Of a DNA stretch of 41,046 nucleotides, positions 7,274 to 14,744 are shown one piece after another. Every line of letters starts with the position of its first letter. The stretch's first letter is position 1. The translations under genes and the position numbers were made by a program. Origin of the DNA: Candidatus Zixiibacteriota bacterium (GTDB lineage: Bacteria > Zixibacteria > MSB-5A5 > GN15 > JAAZOE01); the NCBI GenBank assembly GCA_030668485.1, contig DAOUTW010000039.1:1-41046 (forward strand). The letters run 5' to 3'. Under the pieces are notes generated by a model, which was not told where the DNA came from, searched no databases, and saw only the letters and a program-made list of their open reading frames with translations.

Positions 7274-8485
7274 ATGATAGATGCATTCGAAAATTGGTTG
7301 ATCGAACAGGGATTCAGTGAGCAACTGGCTGATTATACCAGTTGGGCGGGAGCGGCTCTGGCAGTTATTATCCTCGCCTTACTGGCCAATTACATTGCCA
7401 GAAAGTTTCTTCTGGTAGCTGTGTCAATTTTTGTAAGGAAAACCCGGACGACATGGGACGATGCCCTCCTGAAACGTAATGTCTTCACCCGCCTGTCGCA
7501 TATGGCCCCCGCGTTTGTTTTATACCTCTCAGCCTACCTGTTCCCGCCGATTCAGGATACGATCCAGCGGATGTCAATGATTTACATGATCCTGACCGGC
7601 CTGTTTGCCTTCAACGGTCTGCTCAATGCCGTCGTCGATATTTATAATACCTACGACGTCTCACGTCAGAAACCGATCAAGGGTTATGTTCAGATTGCGA
7701 TGATCATCATCTCGGTTTTCGTCGTCATCTTCGCCCTGGCAATGCTGTTGAATCGTTCCCCCTGGCCCCTGCTCAGCGGCCTCGGCGCCATGACGGCGGT
7801 TCTGCTGCTGATTTTCAAGGATACCATTCTGGGCCTGGTGGCCAGTATCCAGCTTTCCGCCAATGACATGGTGCGTATAGGCGACTGGATCGAAATGCCC
7901 AAATACGGAGCCGATGGCGACGTGATTGATGTCAGCCTGCATGTTATCAAAGTCCAGAACTGGGATAAAACAATCACGACCATTCCAGCCTACGCCCTGA
8001 TCTCCGATTCTTTCAAGAACTGGCGAGGAATGTCGGAATCGGGCGGGAGGCGTATTAAGCGAGCCATCAATTTCGACATGACCAGCGTCAAATTCTGCAC
8101 CCCTGAAATGCTGAAGCGATATGAGAAATTTCAGCTATTGGCCGATTATATCAAGTCGAAGCGGGATGACATCGCCGCCTATAATACCGAACACAATGTC
8201 GACACGTCCGAGTTGATCAACGGTCGCAACCTGACCAATATCGGCACCTTCCGCGCTTATCTGGTTGCCTATCTGCGGCATCACCCGATGATTCACCAGG
8301 AGATGACTTTCTTGATCAGACAATTGTCGCCCGGCGAGTACGGTCTGCCAATCGAAATTTATGTTTTCAGCAGCGATCAGAATTGGGTGAACTATGAGGC
8401 TATCCAGGCCGATATTTTCGATCATATCCTGGCGGTCCTGCCGATGTTCGATTTACAGATTTTCCAGCTAATCGACCGGGAATGA
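7274..8485 (+). CDS. MscS-family mechanosensitive ion channel (YbdG-like)
   Basis: 403 residues; GAGGG lies before the ATG. About five membrane segments are visible (roughly residues 22-45, 75-92, 100-122, 138-160 and 168-190). The last is the pore-lining helix, followed by the conserved MscS beta-domain (LVASIQLSANDMVRIGDWIE, then GDVIDVSLHVIKVQNWDKTI and TTIPAYALISDSFKNWRGM). The cytoplasmic C-terminus (~260-403) is long, with a segment NGRNLTNIGTFRAYLVAYLR and LPIEIYVFSSDQNW, as in the YbdG/MscM subfamily. Such channels open under membrane tension to release osmolytes during hypo-osmotic shock. It appears monocistronic. Confidence 0.9.
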   Translation: MIDAFENWLIEQGFSEQLADYTSWAGAALAVIILALLANYIARKFLLVAVSIFVRKTRTTWDDALLKRNVFTRLSHMAPAFVLYLSAYLFPPIQDTIQRMSMIYMILTGLFAFNGLLNAVVDIYNTYDVSRQKPIKGYVQIAMIIISVFVVIFALAMLLNRSPWPLLSGLGAMTAVLLLIFKDTILGLVASIQLSANDMVRIGDWIEMPKYGADGDVIDVSLHVIKVQNWDKTITTIPAYALISDSFKNWRGMSESGGRRIKRAINFDMTSVKFCTPEMLKRYEKFQLLADYIKSKRDDIAAYNTEHNVDTSELINGRNLTNIGTFRAYLVAYLRHHPMIHQEMTFLIRQLSPGEYGLPIEIYVFSSDQNWVNYEAIQADIFDHILAVLPMFDLQIFQLIDRE

Positions 8486-8651
8486 TTTTCGCACTCTCGG
8501 CATCTCATGAGCGATTTAATAGCGATGCATCTTCGCCGTCCCCAATATCGCCCCGCCCCGGACATACTGTTTGCATCATTCGACTATTTTGTTTATCATT
8601 ATGTAATAGCCAAGGGCATGCAGCTATTTTACATTAACAGGATTAACCGGC

Positions 8652-9182
8652 GTGAAAAAAAAGCGTATCAATAAGCAGGCATTGAAAACCATCGCCCGCC
8701 TTTACCTAACATTTGGCGGCATCCTGCTGATTTTTGTCATTCTGTTTAATATCGATGCGGTGCAGAAAAACGTCGTCGTGCCGTTCACCGCCATAGTGGC
8801 CGGTGCATCAATGATATTGATGAATATTTTCGGGGCCGGCGCGGGCGTCCATAATTGCATCCTCTCGACTTCCGCATACACCGTCAACATTGTCGATGGC
8901 TGCAACGGCATCTATGCTACGGCAATATTGATTTCCGGAGTGCTGGCCTATCCATCAAAGTGGTCGCACAAGCTATGGGGGATCGGGCTGGGAATTTCGG
9001 CCGTATTTATTCTCAATCTCGTTCGAGTAATCAGCCTGTTTTACCTGGGGCAATATTATCCTGATATCTTTGAAGAGGCACATGTCTATGCGTGGCAGCC
9101 GATCATCATCATCTGGGCAATCTTCGTCTGGGACTTCTGGGCCAGGCAAAGCGAAAAAAGGAAAAAGGTCAGTCCGGCTTAG
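8652..9182 (+). CDS. xrtH: exosortase H
   Basis: 176 residues, GTG start. It is a polytopic membrane protein with the exosortase catalytic triad: Cys84 in VDGCNGIYA, Arg125 in LNLVRVISLF and His144 in EEAHVYAWQP. Exosortases are transpeptidase-like membrane enzymes that recognise a C-terminal motif followed by a membrane helix and basic residues, and process the protein at the cell surface. Type H is the version paired with IPTLxxWG-CTERM targets. The assignment is supported by an exact IPTLGEWG protein about 0.65 kb downstream. The next gene overlaps its 3' end. Confidence 0.9.
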   Translation: MKKKRINKQALKTIARLYLTFGGILLIFVILFNIDAVQKNVVVPFTAIVAGASMILMNIFGAGAGVHNCILSTSAYTVNIVDGCNGIYATAILISGVLAYPSKWSHKLWGIGLGISAVFILNLVRVISLFYLGQYYPDIFEEAHVYAWQPIIIIWAIFVWDFWARQSEKRKKVSPA

Positions 9183-9732
9183 ATTCCTGGGCCGGCTGGC
9201 GGTCGCTTTCCCCCTGATTTTCCTAATCTGGATTCTGGCCGCACCGGCGATGAACTCTGTCGTCACTTTCTTCGCGGCTCCGCTAATCCACATCCTCGAC
9301 TGGCATGATGTGACCGGAGACATCCGTACTGATGGTGATAAGATTTACTTCTTCTATTCTCCCAGCGACGGCACGCCGGTGGTAGCCGATTATCGGCGGA
9401 TATCGTACAATTTCGTCTTTCTCGTGGCGCTGATTCTGGCCGTCCCCGATGTGAGACCAAAGCTTCGCTTCAAGATCCTCCTGATCGCATTGGCCATCTT
9501 ATTTCCGCTTCAGGTGCTTCGAGTTGCGGTGTTTATTCTCAATCACTACAGCCAGCATATCCGGGTCGGAGAAGAAACGCTTTACCCCTGGTTGTATCGA
9601 AAGTTTCTTTTTTATTCGTACCGATCGCAGCTATTGCTTGATGGTTACCTGACACCGATAGTCATCTGGGGCAGTTTGTTATTCTATTACAAATGGAGCC
9701 GGGATTATCTCAAGAAATTCAAGCAGGCCTGA
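9088..9732 (+). CDS. exosortase H-associated membrane protein
   Basis: About 214 residues. The start is uncertain. TTG at 9070, ATG at 9082 and ATG at 9088 are in frame, and GAAGAGG has the best spacing to 9088. In every case the gene overlaps the last ~95 bases of xrtH in another frame. This makes the first ~30 residues a Ser/Gly/Lys-rich tail (RGSRSSSSGQSSSGTSGPGK). Membrane segments follow at roughly 38-60, 105-122, 128-150 and 180-200. Between the first two is an external domain with HDVTGDIRTDGDKIYFFYSP. It matches the kind of protein regularly found next to exosortase H. It probably forms a complex with XrtH or assists substrate handling. No catalytic motif is evident. Confidence 0.75.
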   Translation: MRGSRSSSSGQSSSGTSGPGKAKKGKRSVRLRFLGRLAVAFPLIFLIWILAAPAMNSVVTFFAAPLIHILDWHDVTGDIRTDGDKIYFFYSPSDGTPVVADYRRISYNFVFLVALILAVPDVRPKLRFKILLIALAILFPLQVLRVAVFILNHYSQHIRVGEETLYPWLYRKFLFYSYRSQLLLDGYLTPIVIWGSLLFYYKWSRDYLKKFKQA

Positions 9733-9762
9733 TACTGAGGCGGGGCAAACAGCCAATACATA

Positions 9763-9795
9763 CAAATAGGGGCCGCAGGCTGCGGTCCCTATTTG
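9763..9795. terminator. bidirectional terminator-like hairpin
   Basis: A 15-bp stem with one G-T wobble: CAAATAGGGGCCGCA / TGCGGTCCCTATTTG. It lies between the convergent exosortase-partner and IPTL-protein genes. There is no long T-tract, so termination may be bidirectional and hairpin-driven. Confidence 0.6.
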
Positions 9796-9823
9796 AAGTA
9801 TCAATCATATTTGCTGCAGACCT

Positions 9824-10063
9824 TTAGAATCCTGCCGTAGCTCTACTCTTCCGCCGCATAACCATCCACCCCATCCATCCGGCAAGAAATACGCCGAGGA
9901 TAATCAAACCCCATTCGCCGAGGGTCGGAATGACTTCAGGCGCTTTTTCCTGTGCAACGGCGCCCTCCCCGGCCTGATTATTCGGCGGCGGCGCGTTCTG
10001 ATCCGTCGCCATGCTGAATGGCGCCATCACCAGAAGAAGAATGATAAGCACATTAACGAGTTT
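9824..10063 (-). CDS. small IPTLxxWG-CTERM sorting-signal protein, exosortase H target
   Basis: 79 residues. The start at 10063 is chosen for AGGAGG five bases upstream. A 15-codon extension exists but lacks a good site. Residues 1-20 form a signal peptide (KLVNVLIILLLVMAPFSMA). A short Asn/Pro/Gln/Glu-rich linker (~21-42) is followed by IPTLGEWG, a hydrophobic helix (LIILGVFLAGWMGWMV) and the basic end MRRKSR. This is the full tripartite C-terminal sorting signal recognised by exosortase H, encoded two genes upstream. The mature part is only about 20 residues, so the protein is almost nothing but signals. It may be a scaffold, a reporter-like minimal substrate, or carry a modified stub. Confidence 0.88.
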   Translation of the reverse strand, partial: KLVNVLIILLLVMAPFSMATDQNAPPPNNQAGEGAVAQEKAPEVIPTLGEWGLIILGVFLAGWMGWMVMRRKSRATAGF

Positions 10064-10346
10064 CATGGTAACCTCCTGATAATAATATGTAAATGACTCT
10101 GTTTTCATACGTGCTGGTATTAAATCTGTATTAGCTATAACCTGCAGGCAAAAACTGCATTATCTAATAAGTAATATTTTGCGAGTCATTCAAGATGAAT
10201 TATTTGGTAGTTACAATATAACCCGCTTCATAATGACTGTCAACCGCTATTTTGCATAAAGTACGTTAATCCGTATGCGGCGGGATAAAAACCATGAATC
10301 GATAGTGCAATACTGCAATTTTTATGGTATTGGTAGAAGTTAGTCC
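10064..10346. other. AT-rich intergenic region without gene
   Basis: No frame with a ribosome-binding site or family features is seen. The region contains the upstream sequence of the IPTL gene (minus strand) and leads into the promoter at 10347. Confidence 0.4.
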
Positions 10347-10375
10347 TTGACAATACGGTGTACTATGTCGATATT
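10347..10375 (+). promoter_or_regulatory. sigma-70-type promoter pointing into an apparently gene-free stretch
   Basis: TTGACA (10347-10352), 17 bases, then GATATT (10370-10375). The only thing downstream on this strand before the terminator at 10479 is a 22-codon frame at 10403-10471 without a usable ribosome-binding site. Confidence 0.45.
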
Positions 10376-10381
10376 AATAAC

Positions 10382-10509
10382 GTAAGATGCGTTGATCGGG
10401 GAATGAGTATGGATCACTCCCGCCGCGAAAAGTGGCATCTGACAACCGCCTTACACGACATACACAAATAGTTATATTCCCCCTGGCCACGAGTCAGGGG
10501 GACTTTTTT
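10382..10509 (+). ncRNA. candidate small RNA between a promoter and a strong terminator
   Basis: A predicted transcript of about 125-130 bases begins just after the -10 box at 10375 and ends at the T-tract 10504-10509. It carries no convincing coding sequence. Its 3' end meets the stop codon of phoU on the opposite strand, so it could also act antisense to the end of the phosphate operon. Evidence is limited to promoter plus terminator. Confidence 0.35.
10479..10509 (+). terminator. rho-independent terminator
   Basis: CCCCCTG (10479-10485), nine-base loop, CAGGGGG (10495-10501), then six T residues. The T-tract is on the plus strand only, so it does not terminate the phosphate operon, which runs the other way. 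Confidence 0.75.
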
Positions 10510-11212
10510 ATGCCTCCCCCACATTTCCCTCTTCCGAATTTCGGGTGCGCCGGGGGATAGATAATCCGTGGCGAATAATCTGCCCTTCAATCATATAAAT
10601 CACATCTTCGGCAATATTGGTTGCCAAATCTGCGATCCGCTCCAACTGGCGGGAAACATCGAGATGAAGCGAAGCACATTTCATTGACTCAAGATCATCC
10701 TCGATATGCCGATGCACCTTGGTATACATTTCACGCAGCAAATCATCAACCTCATCATCAGCATCGCATACGGCATGAGCCAGTTTAGTATCGGCATTGA
10801 CCAGGGCATCAAGGCTGTTAGCGAGCATATCCTTGGCCTTTTCGGCCATTTCCGGAATATGAAACAATTCACAACGATGGATTTCGGAAGCGACAAACAT
10901 GCCTCGTTGGGCGATATTGACAGCCAGGTCGGCGATCCGTTCCAAGTCGTTGTTTATTTTCAAGATAGCGACGATAAAACGCAAATCGACCGCCACCGGC
11001 TGATACAGGGCTAGAATTTTAAGACACTCTTCCTCGATGCGCACTTCGACACGATCGATCTCGACATCCGAATTTATAACTTCCTCCGCCAGTTCGGAGT
11101 TGCACTGAGTGACCGAAGCAACCGCCTTGCGAACCCGCTCCTCAACCGTGGCACCAAGAGTGAGAATTGATTTTTTAAGTTCGTTTATCTCTCTTTGCAA
11201 ATGGACTGACAT
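10508..11212 (-). CDS. phoU: phosphate transport system regulator PhoU
   Basis: 234 residues. The start at 11212 is preceded by GGAAGGG. Two three-helix PhoU domains occur, each with the metal-binding signature ERIADLA (ERIADLAVNIAQR at ~90-102 and ERIADLATNIAED at ~190-202). The C-terminus is short and basic. PhoU binds metal clusters, slows phosphate uptake by PstSCAB and relays phosphate sufficiency to PhoR. It is the last gene of the pst operon, 13 bases after pstB. Confidence 0.95.
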   Translation of the reverse strand: MSVHLQREINELKKSILTLGATVEERVRKAVASVTQCNSELAEEVINSDVEIDRVEVRIEEECLKILALYQPVAVDLRFIVAILKINNDLERIADLAVNIAQRGMFVASEIHRCELFHIPEMAEKAKDMLANSLDALVNADTKLAHAVCDADDEVDDLLREMYTKVHRHIEDDLESMKCASLHLDVSRQLERIADLATNIAEDVIYMIEGQIIRHGLSIPRRTRNSEEGNVGEA

Positions 11213-11225
11213 AATTAGCCCTTCC

Positions 11226-12011
11226 TTATCCGAATCTTCCGGTAATATAGTCTTCCGTTTTCTTTTCCCCGGGGTTGGTGAAAATCCGCTTCGTCGGACC
11301 GAATTCAATCTGGCGGCCTTCGTAAAAAAAACTGGTAAAATCGGAAATTCGACCGGCTTGTTGCATGTTGTGAGTAACTATTAAGATCGTCAAATCCTTG
11401 CGCAGCTCGGTTATTAATTCCTCCACCCGCGCGGTGGAGCGAGGGTCGAGCGCCGATGCCGGTTCATCCAGAAGTAGAACCTGCGGTTCCACCGCCAGAG
11501 CACGGGCAATACACATCCGCTGCTGCTGCCCGCCGGATAGATCAAGAGCGCTTTTATGGAGTCGATCCTTAACCTCATCCCACAGTGCAGCCCGGATCAG
11601 GCTTTTCTCCACAATGGCTGTCAATTCATCCTTATTGGTAATCCCGTGCAGACGAGGCCCATAAGCGATATTATCAAAAATCGACTTGGGAAATGGATTC
11701 GACTTCTGGAAAACCATGCCGACTTTTTTCCGCAGAGCGACGACATCGGTATTCTCATTATAAATATCCTCGCCGTCGATCATGACCTCACCCACCAAGC
11801 GGGTACCATCGATGATATCATTCATCCGATTAAGGGTGCGCAGGAACGTCGACTTGCCACACCCGGAAGGACCGATCAGAGCCGTCACCTGACGAGCCGG
11901 CACATCTATATTGATTCCGTATAAAGCCTGTTCGGAACCGTAATAAAAATCGGTATTCCGGACCCGAACTTTCGTTTCCACCTTAATCGCCTTCAATTCC
12001 GTCACTACCAT
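11226..12011 (-). CDS. pstB: phosphate ABC transporter ATP-binding protein PstB
   Basis: 261 residues. The frame stays open far upstream, but the real start is the ATG at 12011, which overlaps the end of pstA (ATGGTAG). Walker A is GPSGCGKST, the Q-loop is [20 protein letters not shown], the signature is LSGGQQQR, Walker B is [13 protein letters not shown] and the switch His is VTHNM. The FQKSNPFP context and length are typical of PstB. It energises high-affinity phosphate uptake through PstA/PstC. Confidence 0.96.
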   Translation of the reverse strand: MVVTELKAIKVETKVRVRNTDFYYGSEQALYGINIDVPARQVTALIGPSGCGKSTFLRTLNRMNDIIDGTRLVGEVMIDGEDIYNENTDVVALRKKVGMVFQKSNPFPKSIFDNIAYGPRLHGITNKDELTAIVEKSLIRAALWDEVKDRLHKSALDLSGGQQQRMCIARALAVEPQVLLLDEPASALDPRSTARVEELITELRKDLTILIVTHNMQQAGRISDFTSFFYEGRQIEFGPTKRIFTNPGEKKTEDYITGRFG

Positions 12012-12856
12012 CGGTATTTCTTTCTCATCCTCGACCTGATCAACACCGCCGCCAAGTTGACCGTCATCACCAAAATCATCAAAACCAGAGCCGTACCGTA
12101 TTGCATCGGACGGACCAGATCCGCCGATGGATGCTGCGTCGCCAGGACGTATAGGTGATATGGCAGAGCCATCACCTGATCGAAGATTGAATCTGGCAGG
12201 CCCGGAAGATAGAAGGCGGCTACCGTTAATAGAATCGGCGCCGTTTCCCCGGCTGCCCGGCCGATGCCAAGTATCGACCCGGTCATCATTCCCGGAATCG
12301 CATAAGGTAGTACATTTTTCCGAATTGTTTCCCATTTGGTTGCTCCCAAAGCGAGGCTGCCTTCTCGTAATGATTGCGGTACCCCTTGAAGCGCCTCCTC
12401 GCTGGAAACGATAATGGTTGGCAGGACCATGCACGCCAGCGTCAACGATCCGGCTATAATAGAAGCGCCGAAATTTAGAAATAGTACAAACAGACCGAGT
12501 CCGAATAATCCAAAAACGATGGACGGCACGCCGGCTAAAGTCAGAATCGCAAGCCGCAGCATTTCAGTGAACCGGCCTCTTTTGGCATATTCCGAAAGAT
12601 ATATGGCACTCGCCATCCCCAGCGGCAAAGCTGCTGCCATAGTTCCCAGAACCAGAAGCAGGGTACCGACAATCGCCGGGAGAATTCCCCCTTCGGCCCC
12701 GCTCTTGCGTGGCGATTCGGTCAGGAATTCCCAGCTCAATACCGGCATCCCATTCCGGATTATATCGAAGATGATATAGGCGATGACTATCAAAACAAAA
12801 TATGTGAAGGCTCGCATCAGCCAGTATATCATCGTCTGTGCCGACCGCGATCTCAT
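12005..12856 (-). CDS. pstA: phosphate ABC transporter permease PstA
   Basis: 283 residues with six predicted membrane helices (the first at ~12-34). The BPD permease loop includes [20 protein letters not shown] and [19 protein letters not shown], contacting PstB. The ending is basic ([10 protein letters not shown]). Start and stop overlap the neighbours by a few bases on both sides, indicating translational coupling in pstSCAB-phoU. Confidence 0.95.
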   Translation of the reverse strand: MRSRSAQTMIYWLMRAFTYFVLIVIAYIIFDIIRNGMPVLSWEFLTESPRKSGAEGGILPAIVGTLLLVLGTMAAALPLGMASAIYLSEYAKRGRFTEMLRLAILTLAGVPSIVFGLFGLGLFVLFLNFGASIIAGSLTLACMVLPTIIVSSEEALQGVPQSLREGSLALGATKWETIRKNVLPYAIPGMMTGSILGIGRAAGETAPILLTVAAFYLPGLPDSIFDQVMALPYHLYVLATQHPSADLVRPMQYGTALVLMILVMTVNLAAVLIRSRMRKKYRW

Positions 12857-13728
12857 TGTTTGTCCTGATATTTTTTTAGTACCCGATGTGATACCAGGTT
12901 AAGCATAAAGGTCATTATCAAAAGTACGATACCGACCCAGAACAAGGCCCGATAATGATCGGATCCGAATGGTACTTCGCCCATCTCGGCGGCAATGGTT
13001 GCCGTCATCGTCCGAACCGACTCAAACGGCGATCCGGTAACGATAGCGGCGTTGCCGGTGACCATCATAACCACCATGGTTTCTCCGATAACGCGCCCCA
13101 TGCCCAGCATCACCGCCGCAATTATTCCGGAAAGAGCGGCCGGAACCGTCACCTTCCAGACGGTTTGCAACTCACTGGCGCCGAGTGCGGCCGAAGCTTC
13201 TTTGTATGATTTCGGAACATTGCTGATAGCATCCTCGGAAATCGTAATAATGGTCGGTATCGCCATCAGTGCCAGAAGCAATGCTCCAGTGAGCGCTGTC
13301 AAGCCGGAATAAAGCCCGAAGACATCCTTGACGATCGGTGTCAGCACTATCAGGCCGAAAAATCCGATGACAACCGAAGGGATTCCAGCCAGAAGTTCGA
13401 TAAAAGGTTTGAAAAGTTCTCGCTCAAAGCGAGAGGCGACCTCGGAAATATATACCGCTCCGCATACACCGAACGGTACGGCTATGATTGTCGCCAGAAA
13501 AGTCACCAAAAGCGATCCGGTAATCAACGGGAGAAGACCGAAAGATTCCTTTTCAAAAGATACCGGCATCCATTTCTGACCGAATAACTCTGATAGTCCC
13601 GGCACTTTCGCAAACGGAGCAGCTTCATTTCCCAAAAAAAGGAAAATCAGAGCGACAATCAATATCGCCGTCGATGCGGCGCTTGTGAAAACGAGCTTGA
13701 TCGCCTTTTCTTTCATCTTCGATTTCAT
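12853..13728 (-). CDS. pstC: phosphate ABC transporter permease PstC
   Basis: 291 residues with about six membrane helices (the first at ~12-34) and the coupling loop EDAISNVPKSYKEASAALGA followed by SELQTVWKVTVPAALSGI. The external loop after helix 1 (LSELFGQKWMPVSFEKESFG) is typical of PstC. It pairs with PstA to form the phosphate channel. It overlaps pstA by four bases and follows pstS after three bases. Confidence 0.95.
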   Translation of the reverse strand: MKSKMKEKAIKLVFTSAASTAILIVALIFLFLGNEAAPFAKVPGLSELFGQKWMPVSFEKESFGLLPLITGSLLVTFLATIIAVPFGVCGAVYISEVASRFERELFKPFIELLAGIPSVVIGFFGLIVLTPIVKDVFGLYSGLTALTGALLLALMAIPTIITISEDAISNVPKSYKEASAALGASELQTVWKVTVPAALSGIIAAVMLGMGRVIGETMVVMMVTGNAAIVTGSPFESVRTMTATIAAEMGEVPFGSDHYRALFWVGIVLLIMTFMLNLVSHRVLKKYQDKQ

Positions 13729-13731
13729 CGA

Positions 13732-14598
13732 TTACTGGACCGCAACGTACCCGGTTTCGATTACAATCTTCTGTCCCTCTTTCGACATACAAAAATCGAT
13801 GAATGACTTAATGGCGCCGGTTGGGGCGCCCTTGGTATAAAAATGCAGAGGACGAGCAATCGAATAGGCACCCGAACTGACCGTCTTTTCCGACGGATAG
13901 ACTGGATGTTCGTTTTCGTCCTTCTTGACACCCAACATTTTGACCTTGTCGCCGGCCTCGACTCCATAACCAAGACCGACATATCCGATAGCCCATTGAT
14001 CCGTAGAAACCGAATGGATGATGGTCGAGGTGGCCGGCATCAGGCGAGCTCTGGTGGTATAATCTCTTTTCTTGAGCACATGCTCCTGGAAGAATACATA
14101 TGTACCGGAACTCGACTCGCGGGATAGTACCAGAATCGGTTTATCGGGACCGCCGACTTGATTCCAGTTGGTGTAGGCGCCGGTATAGATTTTGCCAATC
14201 TGCTCGACCGACAAAGTCTCTATCGGGTTTCTCGGATTAACGACCACCGCAATACCGTCACGGGCCACTACATGTTCCATCACGTCCAGCCCTTTACTTT
14301 CCGCCAGCTTGTACTCTTTTTCTTTCATCTGACGTGAGGCGGCGCAAACATCGGTAGTGCCATTCAAAAGAGCCGCGATTCCGGTTCCGGAACCTCCGCC
14401 CGTTACTGAAACTTCCATGCCCTCATTATGATTCATGAAGGCTTCAGCCCAACTGGAAACCAGATGAACCATCGTATCCGAACCTTTAACTGTGACATAG
14501 CCGCCGGCCTGGGCTTCAAACGACTGGAAGACCGGGAAGGCGACCAGCATAGCCAGCGTTCCCAGAACTGCTGCAAGTAATTTAATCCTTTGTTTCAT
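13732..14598 (-). CDS. pstS: periplasmic phosphate-binding protein PstS
   Basis: 288 residues. GGGAGGAG lies before the ATG. A signal peptide of about 31 residues ends in SFEAQA|GG. The mature protein begins with VTVKGSDTMVHLVSSWAEAF, carries SVTGGGSGTGIAALLNGTTD (phosphate-contacting Gly/Ser/Thr loop) and LVLSRESSSGTYVFFQEHVL, all hallmarks of the PstS/PBP-like-2 family (shorter, about 290-residue type). It captures phosphate in the periplasm for PstCAB. It is the first gene of the operon, with 11-bp direct repeats about 60 bases upstream. Confidence 0.95.
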   Translation of the reverse strand: MKQRIKLLAAVLGTLAMLVAFPVFQSFEAQAGGYVTVKGSDTMVHLVSSWAEAFMNHNEGMEVSVTGGGSGTGIAALLNGTTDVCAASRQMKEKEYKLAESKGLDVMEHVVARDGIAVVVNPRNPIETLSVEQIGKIYTGAYTNWNQVGGPDKPILVLSRESSSGTYVFFQEHVLKKRDYTTRARLMPATSTIIHSVSTDQWAIGYVGLGYGVEAGDKVKMLGVKKDENEHPVYPSEKTVSSGAYSIARPLHFYTKGAPTGAIKSFIDFCMSKEGQKIVIETGYVAVQ

Positions 14599-14656
14599 TT
14601 TCCGAACTCCTCCCTGAATTATTGTATTAGGGTGACACTTACCGAAAAAACAGTTC

Positions 14657-14694
14657 TTATGTTAGGATTTTATTAGGATCCGGTTTTGTTAATG
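14657..14694 (-). promoter_or_regulatory. candidate PhoB-binding direct repeats upstream of pstS
   Basis: Read on the plus strand, TTATGTTAGGA (14657-14667) and TTTTATTAGGA (14668-14678) are adjacent 11-mers matching at 9 of 11 positions. A third related word, TTTTGTTAATG, is at 14684-14694. Eleven-base phasing is the spacing of PhoB half-sites in known Pho boxes. The sequence differs from the E. coli consensus. A TACAAT -10-like box lies nearer pstS. Confidence 0.45.
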
Positions 14695-14744
14695 TCAGAA
14701 TTATAAAAGTGATGCCATGTCCGAGGCTTGCACCGGATTATGAC

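Noticed and set aside
12012-12434. N-terminal extension of the PstB frame by about 140 residues
   Set aside because: It lies wholly inside pstA on the same strand in another frame. The ATG at 12011 gives the normal family length and operon overlap.
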